Shown: positions 1-5,345 of the stretch, one piece after another
How positions within the stretch are numbered: the first letter of the stretch is position 1
Layout of the letters: the number at the start of each line of letters is the position of its first letter
From: Deltaproteobacteria bacterium
GTDB taxonomy: Bacteria; JAUYMQ01
Reading direction: 5' to 3'
Assembly (NCBI GenBank): GCA_030698575.1
Contig: JAUYMQ010000054.1
Coordinates: 1-17,329 of the forward strand
DNA length: 17,329 bases
The notes under the pieces: model-generated
The model's database searches: none
Seen by the model: the letters and a program-made list of their open reading frames with translations, nothing else
Told to the model about the DNA's origin: nothing
Program-made: the position numbers and the translations under genes

Positions 1-2
1 CG

Positions 3-668
3 GGCCGGCTTAGCCACAGCCTCGACGCCTGGCTCTCCAGAGGCGGATCGGTATTCAAAGGAGTGCCCCCCCACCCGCCCCGGAGCGGCGATCCCGGAGT
101 GAAGAAGATTAACGGTCCCTTCACGCAATCCACTATTCTCATGGGCGAGCGGGGAATCACGCGGAACGATCCCGCCTACTATGCGCTCCAGGTCTTCAAC
201 TACACGCTGGGCGGGGGCGGATTCTCCTCCCGGCTTCTCGACGAGATCCGGGACAACCGCGGCCTCGCCTACTCGGTCAGCAGCAGCTTTGATACTCGCC
301 TGCTGCCCGGCCCTTTCGAGATCAGTCTCCAGACGCGCAATGCAACTGCGAAGGAATCCCTCGCCCTGGTCCGGGCCGAAGTCGCGAAGGCTCTCGATAA
401 GGGGATCACCGAGAAGGAGCTGGAGGACGCCAAGGCCTATCTAGTGGGCACCTACCCGCGGCGCTACGACACGAACTCGAAGATGGCCGGCTTTCTCGCC
501 GCCGCCGTCTTCTACGGCCTGGGAACCGACTACGACCGCGTCTACCCGGAGCGCATCCGCGCGGTCACCCGCGAGGCCGCGGGCGAGGCCGCCCGGGCGC
601 ACATTCATTCCGGGGAGCTCGATACCGTCGTCGTTGGCAACCTGAAAGAGGCAGGGTTCGAAAAGTAG
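3..668 (+). CDS. M16 family (pitrilysin/processing-peptidase-like) metallopeptidase, C-terminal part; 5' end outside window
   Basis: The frame is open from the first bases of the window to a TAG at 666-668, so this is the last ~221 residues of a gene that starts upstream. Visible motifs are typical of the second (M16_C) half of this family: a QSTI..G..GI.R.DP.YYAL segment, a glycine-rich GGGGFSSRL loop, then DEIRDNRGLAYSV. In the family, the GGGG..SRL..E.R...GLAY region helps bind substrate in the closed chamber. The zinc-binding HxxEH motif belongs to the N-terminal half and is not visible, so active peptidase and the zinc-less partner subunit cannot be told apart. Many bacterial members occur as adjacent pairs and are exported. 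A GTG at 63 could look like a start, but family homology continues upstream of it in the same frame (LSHSLDAWLSRGGS...F.GV), so it is internal. The family is secure; the substrate is unknown. Confidence 0.88.
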   Translation, partial: GRLSHSLDAWLSRGGSVFKGVPPHPPRSGDPGVKKINGPFTQSTILMGERGITRNDPAYYALQVFNYTLGGGGFSSRLLDEIRDNRGLAYSVSSSFDTRLLPGPFEISLQTRNATAKESLALVRAEVAKALDKGITEKELEDAKAYLVGTYPRRYDTNSKMAGFLAAAVFYGLGTDYDRVYPERIRAVTREAAGEAARAHIHSGELDTVVVGNLKEAGFEK

Positions 669-693
669 CCCTCGCCAGGTTGGCGGACCCGGT

Positions 694-722
694 TTTACAG
701 CGACCGCCCACGGGTCTACAAT
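694..722 (+). promoter_or_regulatory. Sigma-70-type promoter for the histidine kinase gene
   Basis: TTTACA (694-699) and TACAAT (717-722) are separated by exactly 17 bp. Each hexamer matches consensus at 5 of 6 positions. The predicted start is near 729, giving a leader of about 32 nt before the ATG at 761. The position between the M16 stop (668) and that ATG supports 761 as the kinase start over an upstream in-frame TTG at 680. Predicted from sequence only. Confidence 0.6.
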
Positions 723-760
723 TTCCCCCAGGCCGAGTTTCGACGCCTGGCGGGGAACAG

Positions 761-2731
761 ATGAGACGACGGGACGCCAAAGATCCGGGCCGGCGACCTC
801 CGCCGGAGCTCCTCAAGGGAAACTACGAGCAGTTTCTCGAGAAGATCGTCGAATCGTCGGTCGACGCCATTGTGGCGGCGGACCGGCGGGGAACGATCAT
901 CCTGTTCAACGCCGGCGCGGAGCGCATCTCGGGATACAGCGCCGAAGAGGTGACGGGCCGCCTCAACGTGGAAGCGCTCTACGCCCCGAACGTGGCGCGG
1001 GAGATCATGCGGCGGCTACGGAGCCCGGGATTCGGCGGCCGCGGCAAGCTGCTCGATTCAGTTGAAGCACTCCGCACGAAGGACGGAAGAGAGATCCCCA
1101 TCCACATCTCCGCCGCCACGCTCTACGAAGGGGGCAAGGAGCTGGCGACGGTCGGCATCTTCACCGATCTCCGCGACCTGCTCAGGCTCGAAAAGGGCAT
1201 CCGGGAGTCGGAGGAGCTGTATCGGATGATGGTGGAGCAGGCCGAGGAAGGGATCGGGATCGTTCAGCGCGGGCGCCTGCGCTTCGCCAACCGCCGTCTC
1301 CGTGAAATCCTTCAGATACCACCGGGAGAGTCCCGCAACCTCCAGCTCTCGAAGTTCCTCGACCCGGTGCTCATGCGCACCCTGGGCTTGCTCTCTTCCG
1401 GGAAGCCGGGCGTCGTCGGAGGCGGGCCCCGCGTACTCGAGGCAGCGGCGGAAATACTTGGGCGTCAGGGAGCGAGACGAAGCGTGGAGATCCTCGCCGG
1501 GCCCGTTCCCTACCGCGGCGCCGCCGCCCACCAGATCCACCTGCGCGACGTCTCGGCCAAACGTGAGCTGGAGAACACCTATCGCGTGCTCGTCGATACC
1601 GCGGCCCGGACGCGCCAGGGCATCATTCTGGTGCGAGAAGCCTTCGACGAGCCGGGTGCGGTTCTTTTCGCGAACGAGGAGTTCTGCCGCTTCACCGGAT
1701 GGGAACTCGAGGAGCTGCGCAAGCTTCCGCTGACGCAGCTGTTCACCCCGGAAGGCCTTCGCGTCGCCACAAAGGTCTACCAGCGCCTCATTCGCGGCGA
1801 AGATCTCGGCGCACCTGCGCGGCTAGTTCTTCGCACGCGGGGCGGCGAAACGATCATCGTCGAGGCGAGCACCGCCAGGACGACCTATCAGGGGCGCCCT
1901 GCGCTCATCGGCTACTGTCGCGACGTGACCGCGCACGCTCACCTCGAGCAGTTGATCGACGAGCAATCGCGGGACCTCGCGGACAAGAACAAGGCGCTGG
2001 AAGACATCCTGCATCGCCTCCGTTCCACGCAGGAACGGCTCATCGAGCAGGAGAAGCTCGCGGAACTCGGCACCTTCTCGGCCGGCATCGCCCACGAAAT
2101 CCGGAACCCGCTCGGCCTCATCCGATCTCACCTCAGATCCCTCGAAGTGAGCAGCGATGAGCGCACCAGGGCGCGGGCGCTGCGCGGAATCGAACGGCAG
2201 GTCAGCCGGTCGAGCGACTTCATCGACAAGATCCTCTCCTACGCCAGCCCGACGGCTCCCGTCCGCCGACGCCTCGATCTGAACCGCACGCTCTCGATGG
2301 CGGCGCGCTTCGCGGAAAAGGCCCTGTCGCCTCCGGCGGCGGTGCGCATCCACCGTGAGTTCGAAGAGGGCTTGCCCGCCGTCGCCGGCGATCACACGCA
2401 GCTTCAGGAAGTCTTCATCAACCTGATCACCAACGCCTTTCAGGCGGTCGGCAGGTGGGGCACGATCCGCCTCGTGACCGGCCGTGAGGGGACGGATTGC
2501 TTGCGCGTCGATATCTGCGATACGGGGCCGGGAATCGACGAAGCGTCTCTGGAGGATGTATTCCGTCCCTTCTACACCTTCGGGAAGGGGCGTGAGGGGA
2601 CGGGGATGGGACTGGCGATCGCGCGGCGCATCGTGGAGGGGCACCAGGGAAAGATCAGCGCCATCCGGAACCCGGCTGGCGGAACGACCTTCCGGGTTCT
2701 GCTGCCTCTCGAGGTGCGGGAATCCCGCTGA
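761..2731 (+). CDS. Soluble multi-PAS sensor histidine kinase (NtrB-like)
   Basis: A 656-residue sensor kinase. In order: PAS domain ~22-145 (VDAIVAADRRGTIILFNAGAE), a divergent PAS ~150-265, PAS ~272-392 (LFANEEFCRFTGW), a helical linker 395-432, HisKA with the phospho-acceptor in AGIAHEIRNP (His445), and HATPase ~545-650 with the N-box (INLITNAF), G1 (DTGPG, ~587-591) and G2 (GTGMGLAI, 613-620). No transmembrane segment is visible, so it should be cytoplasmic; its ligand is unknown. The frame extends up to a TTG at 680, but that lies upstream of a good promoter. The ATG at 761 has GGGGA four bases before it and is preferred. The next gene is an NtrC-type regulator 90 bp downstream with its own sigma-54 promoter. 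The pair probably forms a two-component system, with the kinase transcribed from the sigma-70-type promoter. Confidence 0.93.
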   Translation: MRRRDAKDPGRRPPPELLKGNYEQFLEKIVESSVDAIVAADRRGTIILFNAGAERISGYSAEEVTGRLNVEALYAPNVAREIMRRLRSPGFGGRGKLLDSVEALRTKDGREIPIHISAATLYEGGKELATVGIFTDLRDLLRLEKGIRESEELYRMMVEQAEEGIGIVQRGRLRFANRRLREILQIPPGESRNLQLSKFLDPVLMRTLGLLSSGKPGVVGGGPRVLEAAAEILGRQGARRSVEILAGPVPYRGAAAHQIHLRDVSAKRELENTYRVLVDTAARTRQGIILVREAFDEPGAVLFANEEFCRFTGWELEELRKLPLTQLFTPEGLRVATKVYQRLIRGEDLGAPARLVLRTRGGETIIVEASTARTTYQGRPALIGYCRDVTAHAHLEQLIDEQSRDLADKNKALEDILHRLRSTQERLIEQEKLAELGTFSAGIAHEIRNPLGLIRSHLRSLEVSSDERTRARALRGIERQVSRSSDFIDKILSYASPTAPVRRRLDLNRTLSMAARFAEKALSPPAAVRIHREFEEGLPAVAGDHTQLQEVFINLITNAFQAVGRWGTIRLVTGREGTDCLRVDICDTGPGIDEASLEDVFRPFYTFGKGREGTGMGLAIARRIVEGHQGKISAIRNPAGGTTFRVLLPLEVRESR

Positions 2732-2741
2732 CCCGACGGAC

Positions 2742-2757
2742 TGGCACGGGGTTTGCA
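2742..2757 (+). promoter_or_regulatory. Sigma-54 (-24/-12) promoter of the NtrC-type regulator gene
   Basis: CTGGCACGGGGTTTGCA (2741-2757) fits the published consensus YTGGCACGrNNNTTGCW at every fixed position. The GG (2743-2744) and GC (2755-2756) are 12 bp apart, as RpoN requires. It begins 10 bp after the kinase stop codon. The predicted start is near 2768, leaving a ~54-nt leader before the ATG at 2822. A 13-bp palindrome GCGGGAATCCCGC (2716-2728) lies just upstream, inside the kinase 3' end. An activator gene behind a sigma-54 promoter suggests autoregulation. Confidence 0.8.
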
Positions 2758-2821
2758 GACTCAGGGGGGATTCGGGATTCTCGATCGCGGGGCGCGACGA
2801 GCTGACGTGGAGCAGGCGGAT

Positions 2822-4204
2822 ATGGACAAGAGCAGGAGCAAGGTGCTCATCATCGAAGACGACGAGGAGTACCGGCAGACCTACCAGGAATGGCTCCAGC
2901 CCGAGGGCTATCAGGTGAGCTGGGCGGACAACGCCGACGATGCGGTGCGGCAGATCCGCGCAATCCGGCCCGATCTCATCCTTCTCGATCTTCGTGTGCC
3001 GCCCAAGCAGAGCGTCGAAGGAGGGCTCGAACTTCTCCGGAAGGCACGCGAGGAGCATCCGCCCGCGCGTGTCGTCATCACGACGGGAGACGGCACCAAA
3101 TCGACCGCGCTGGCGGCGGTCCGGGAGGGGGCAACGGACTATCTCATCAAGCCCATCGATCCGGACGTGCTGCTGGTCGTGATCGCGCGATCGCTTGAAC
3201 GCAAGCTCCTCGAGGATCAGGTTCGCCGGCTGCAGCAGCAGCTGGAGACACGAAACAGCTTCGAAGGGATGATCGGGAACAGCGCGAAGATGCGGGAGGT
3301 GTTCGGACTGGTCGAGAAGGCCGCGCTCACGTCGGCCAACGTTCTTCTTCGAGGTGAGAGCGGCACGGGGAAGGAGCTGGTATCGCGCGCGATTCACGCG
3401 CGGGGGCCGCGGAAGGCCGGGCCGTTCGTTACGCTCAATTGCGCTGCGCTACCGGAATCACTGCTCGAGAGCGAGCTTTTCGGCCATGAGCGAGGGGCGT
3501 ATACCGACGCAAAGCAATCGCGCGTGGGCCTCATCGAGTCGGCCGACGGCGGTAGCCTCTTCCTCGACGAGATTGGCGATCTCCCACTCTCGACCCAGGT
3601 GAAGCTCCTGCGGGTCCTCCAGGAGAGGGAGATCACACGCGTCGGAGGCAACCGCCCCAAGCGGGTGGACGTGCGGATCATTTCGGCGACGAACAAGGAT
3701 CTGGAGAAGCTGCGTGAGGAAGGAATCTTTCGTGAAGATCTCTACTACCGCCTCACTGCCTTCTCAATCTACCTTCCCCGTCTTCGATCCCGGGGCGACG
3801 ACGTGCACCTGCTCGCCCAGAGTCTTCTTGCGAAATTTACAGAGGCGGATCACAAGAACATCCTGGGCTTCTCCCCTGAAGCCGCGGACGTCCTCATGGC
3901 TTACAGCTGGCCCGGCAACGTGCGAGAGCTCGAGAACGAGATCCACGGCGCCATCGCGCGCGCCGAGCCAGACAGCTGGATCGAGTCCCGCCACTTCTCC
4001 GCGAACCTCCGTGACGCGGGGGAGATGATGCACCTCGCGGACGGCAAGCAGGGCTCTCTCAGCGATCTGCTCGCCCGGGTCGAGCGCCACCTGATTAAAG
4101 AGAAGCTCCAGCAGCATGGGGGCAACCGGACCGCGACGGCCAAGAGCCTCGGCATCTCCCGCGTGACGCTCCACCAGAAGCTGACCAAGTACAGCATCGA
4201 GTAG
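2822..4204 (+). CDS. NtrC-family sigma-54-dependent response regulator
   Basis: A 460-residue enhancer-binding response regulator. Receiver domain 6-125: acidic pair D13/D14, phospho-acceptor D56 (LILLDLRVP), K110 (YLIKPID). A linker helix 125-145 follows. The AAA+ sigma-54 activation domain (~147-375) shows Walker A GESGTGKE (178-185), sigma-54-contacting loop GAYTDA (225-230; the usual form is GAFTGA), Walker B GGSLFLDEIG (243-252) and WPGNVREL (363-370). A Fis-type helix-turn-helix (GGNRTATAKSLGISRVTLHQKL) ends the protein. The frame extends to a TTG at 2753, but that codon lies inside the -12 element of the sigma-54 promoter. The ATG at 2822, with GGAG nine bases upstream, is the better start. 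The preceding kinase gene is the likely partner. A sigma-54-like element downstream (4430) is a candidate target. The input signal and regulon are unknown. Confidence 0.94.
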   Translation: MDKSRSKVLIIEDDEEYRQTYQEWLQPEGYQVSWADNADDAVRQIRAIRPDLILLDLRVPPKQSVEGGLELLRKAREEHPPARVVITTGDGTKSTALAAVREGATDYLIKPIDPDVLLVVIARSLERKLLEDQVRRLQQQLETRNSFEGMIGNSAKMREVFGLVEKAALTSANVLLRGESGTGKELVSRAIHARGPRKAGPFVTLNCAALPESLLESELFGHERGAYTDAKQSRVGLIESADGGSLFLDEIGDLPLSTQVKLLRVLQEREITRVGGNRPKRVDVRIISATNKDLEKLREEGIFREDLYYRLTAFSIYLPRLRSRGDDVHLLAQSLLAKFTEADHKNILGFSPEAADVLMAYSWPGNVRELENEIHGAIARAEPDSWIESRHFSANLRDAGEMMHLADGKQGSLSDLLARVERHLIKEKLQQHGGNRTATAKSLGISRVTLHQKLTKYSIE

Positions 4205-4223
4205 CCGCGGGCCTCACCTGCCT

Positions 4224-4239
4224 GTTAGGAATTCCTTAC
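4224..4239. promoter_or_regulatory. Near-perfect 16-bp palindrome, candidate regulator-binding site
   Basis: GTTAGGAATTCCTTAC is symmetric at seven of eight base pairs, with an uninterrupted AGGAATTCCT core. It lies about 190 bp upstream of the sigma-54-like element at 4430, within the usual distance for enhancer sites of NtrC-type activators. No binding protein can be assigned from the sequence. Confidence 0.3.
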
Positions 4240-4256
4240 ACCTCGCCTGTTACGTT

Positions 4257-4277
4257 CCTGACCGCTCAACGGTCAGG
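4257..4277. repeat. Inverted repeat 8+5+8 after the regulator gene (operator, enhancer or weak terminator)
   Basis: Arms CCTGACCG and CGGTCAGG are perfect complements around CTCAA. The repeat starts about 50 bp after the regulator stop codon, so it could form a transcript-end hairpin, but no T-tract follows (next bases CGATAATC). A GATAAT (4279-4284) abuts its right arm, so it might instead be an operator overlapping a promoter, though no matching -35 is clear. It also lies about 160 bp upstream of the sigma-54-like element. Confidence 0.4.
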
Positions 4278-4394
4278 CGATAATCTCCTGAAATTACAGC
4301 CTTTTTATCATTACGCAATCCAGCAGCGCTTTATGGCTGTATCGATCCCTTTACGATTACACGGGTCCGCACGGGGTCGCATCCCCCAAGATCG

Positions 4395-4427
4395 GGAGGA
4401 ATCAGGGCGCTTGCAAGCCTTTCCTCC
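4395..4427. repeat. Inverted repeat adjoining the second sigma-54-like element
   Basis: GGAGGAA (4395-4401) and TTCCTCC (4421-4427) are perfect complements. Between them lies a nested 10-bp palindrome GCTTGCAAGC (4409-4418). The repeat ends two bases before the TGGCACG of the -24 element. It may be a protein-binding dyad; as RNA it would be a stem-loop in a read-through transcript. Confidence 0.4.
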
Positions 4428-4429
4428 GT

Positions 4430-4445
4430 TGGCACGTTCCTTGAA
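4430..4445 (+). promoter_or_regulatory. Second sigma-54-like promoter element
   Basis: TTGGCACGTTCCTTGAA (4429-4445) keeps the full TGGCACG -24 block and the correct 4-bp spacing to TTG. The -12 dinucleotide is GA instead of GC, so it is one base from consensus in that block. The predicted start is near 4456. The nearest downstream protein gene begins 349 nt later, so the product would be a non-coding RNA or a long leader. Proximity to a sigma-54 activator gene makes it more plausible than a chance match, but activity is untested. Confidence 0.45.
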
Positions 4446-4455
4446 GTAACAGGGG

Positions 4456-4752
4456 TTGGGGATGGCACCCCGACACCGAAACGGGTCGGAAGCGGTGACA
4501 TGGCCCGGGGTGAAAACAAGGGAGCCGGGGCGGTAGCAGGATGAGGACGGAACCCTCCTGAGCGCCAACGGCGGACAAAGGCGCAAAGGGCGCGCCCACC
4601 CGGCACGGAAGCCACAACTCCAGGGCTTCCCCTCCCGGCTCCCTGTCTCACACTCCGTCAGCGCTTTCTCCCGCGAAAGGGGGGGTGAATTTCGGATGGC
4701 CCCCATCCTCAACCCGACAGCGGGCCGGCGGTGAAGAAATTCACCGCCGGCC
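4456..4752 (+). ncRNA. Candidate structured small RNA or long 5' leader
   Basis: If the sigma-54-like element is active, transcription would cross about 300 nt with no credible reading frame. It could fold into several stems: CCGAC/GTCGG with an inner CCG/CGG (4470-4489), GCGCC/GGCGC (4562-4584), GGAAGCC/GGCTTCC (4607-4630), CTTTC/GAAAG (4664-4679), and a 13-bp hairpin with a GAAA loop (4723-4752) at the 3' end. I do not recognise RNase P, tmRNA, SRP RNA or a known riboswitch. Existence as a separate RNA is inference. The alternative is a leader of the RHH-like gene at 4805. Confidence 0.28.
4723..4752. terminator. Perfect 13-bp hairpin with GAAA tetraloop
   Basis: Arms GGCCGGCGGTGAA (4723-4735) and TTCACCGCCGGCC (4740-4752) pair without mismatch around GAAA, a stable GNRA-type loop on the + strand. 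No T-run follows on either strand, so it is not a textbook intrinsic terminator. It could still end or protect a transcript, or act as a leader structure, since it ends 52 bases before the GTG at 4805. On the - strand the loop reads TTTC, so the + strand is the better-structured RNA. Confidence 0.5.
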
Positions 4753-4804
4753 TTGCGGCATCTGGCCTGCAAGCCCCACGTAATCCCGGGGGTGGAGGGC
4801 GACG

Positions 4805-5008
4805 GTGGCACGACGGCGGAAGATCCGGTTCACCATCGCAGAAGAGGATTTCCAGCTCTTGCTGATGCTGGCGCGAACGGAGCGCAAGTCCATCGAGGAA
4901 CTCTTCCGTGAATCCGTGCCTGAAGTTTTGAGCAAGTACAGCTACCTTTGCAGATTTGTCGAGAAGAATGAGTCGTCGCACTTTTTGCATCGAAGAAAGC
5001 AACGGTGA
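4805..5008 (+). CDS. Small ribbon-helix-helix-like protein, copy A (67 aa)
   Basis: The GTG start at 4805 has a strong GGAGGG site five bases upstream, which is the main reason to accept this short gene. The protein has a basic start (MARRRKIRFTI, likely beta strand), then two predicted helices (AEEDFQLLLMLARTER and KSIEELFRESVPEVLSKY), then a basic tail (HRRKQR). A strand followed by two helices joined at Lys/Thr-Ser-Ile is the pattern of CopG/Arc/MetJ-type DNA-binding proteins, where strands of a dimer enter the major groove. It aligns without gaps to the next small gene (14 of 40 identical positions). No toxin gene is adjacent, so an antitoxin role is not supported. A DNA-binding role is inference; no specific family name is claimed. 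Confidence 0.7.
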   Translation: MARRRKIRFTIAEEDFQLLLMLARTERKSIEELFRESVPEVLSKYSYLCRFVEKNESSHFLHRRKQR

Positions 5009-5085
5009 CCGGCGTCCATGCATGCACCGCCCGCCATGCCGCCGCGAATACTCTTTCAACAGGCCGCCGTCCGGAGAAACCAGAG

Positions 5086-5343
5086 ATGCCAAGAATGAAG
5101 GACCGGGACAGGAACTGGCCGGTATCACCGGAAGAGCCGAAAGAGAAGGAAACACACGTCGTCGAGTTTCGCATCCAGGACTCCGACTTCAGGACGCTCG
5201 AGGGACTCGCCAGGGCGCGCCAGACCTCGATCGCCAGCCTGGTCAGCCAGGCGCTGCCGCTCATCATCGAGAAATTCAGGGTGCTGCGCGCGCTTGAAAT
5301 CCAGCCCGACGAGCGCGCCGGCTGGCGGCGGAAGAATGCTTAG
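5086..5343 (+). CDS. Small ribbon-helix-helix-like protein, copy B (85 aa)
   Basis: The start is taken at the ATG at 5086, with GGAGA eight bases upstream; a second in-frame ATG is at 5095. After a charged N-terminal segment (residues 1-23) comes VVEFRIQDSDFRTLEGLARARQ, then TSIASLVSQALPLIIEKF, matching the strand-helix-helix order of copy A. Shared positions are F.I...DF..L..LAR....SI..L.....P....K...L. The C-terminal tail is again basic (GWRRKNA). It lies 77 bp after copy A on the same strand; the gap holds nothing recognisable. The stop is only 2 bp from the end of the convergent glycosyltransferase gene, with no hairpin between them. It is probably a DNA-binding regulator that may homodimerise or pair with copy A. 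This is inferred from shape, not from a recognised family. Confidence 0.72.
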   Translation: MPRMKDRDRNWPVSPEEPKEKETHVVEFRIQDSDFRTLEGLARARQTSIASLVSQALPLIIEKFRVLRALEIQPDERAGWRRKNA

Positions 5344-5345
5344 GC

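Larger units (their letters stand above)
4205..4804. other. 600-bp intergenic region without a convincing protein gene; structured and regulatory in appearance
   Basis: Between the regulator stop and the first small RHH-like gene there is no open frame with family resemblance on either strand. The left part (4221-4370) is less GC-rich than its surroundings and holds two palindromes plus a GATAAT at 4279-4284. The middle holds an inverted repeat directly followed by a sigma-54-like element (4430-4445). The right part (4456-4773) is purine-rich with several potential stem-loops: 4470-4489, 4562-4584, 4607-4630, 4664-4679, 4723-4752 and 4752-4773. Open frames on the - strand here are low-complexity, rich in R, P, C and G, and lack recognisable domains. 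Confidence 0.7.

Noticed and set aside
680-760. Upstream TTG start for the histidine kinase
   Set aside because: It lies upstream of a good -35/-10 pair (694-722), lacks a ribosome-binding site, and the extra 27 residues show no domain.
1823-3397. 524-codon frame antisense to the kinase and regulator genes
   Set aside because: Shadow of strongly supported genes in GC-rich DNA; no family motifs. The same applies to long antisense frames at 7578-9350, 9317-10957 and 12729-14312.
4463-4475. Other TGGCAC matches (4463, 4807, 7165, 9194) as sigma-54 promoters
   Set aside because: None has a TTG or GC at the required spacing.
4462-4536. A 24-codon frame starting ATGGCACCCCGA just after the second sigma-54-like element
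   Set aside because: The predicted transcript start (~4456) would leave no ribosome-binding site, and the peptide has no features. Chance is more likely, though conservation would change this.
4441-4640. Purine-rich, stem-rich sequence reminiscent of a group II intron domain I
   Set aside because: No GTGYG 5' end, no bulged domain V, no domain VI branch site and no intron-encoded protein in the window. The hairpin at 4723-4752 has an uninterrupted stem, unlike domain V.
4311-4811. Open frames on the - strand across the intergenic gap (up to 166 codons)
   Set aside because: Composition is rich in C, R, P and G with no recognisable domain, and the stretch covers palindromes and hairpins. In DNA this GC-rich such frames are common by chance.
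4805-5343. RHH pair as a toxin-antitoxin module
   Set aside because: No adjacent small toxin-like gene (RelE, MazF, PIN or similar) on either side; the next gene is a convergent membrane glycosyltransferase.
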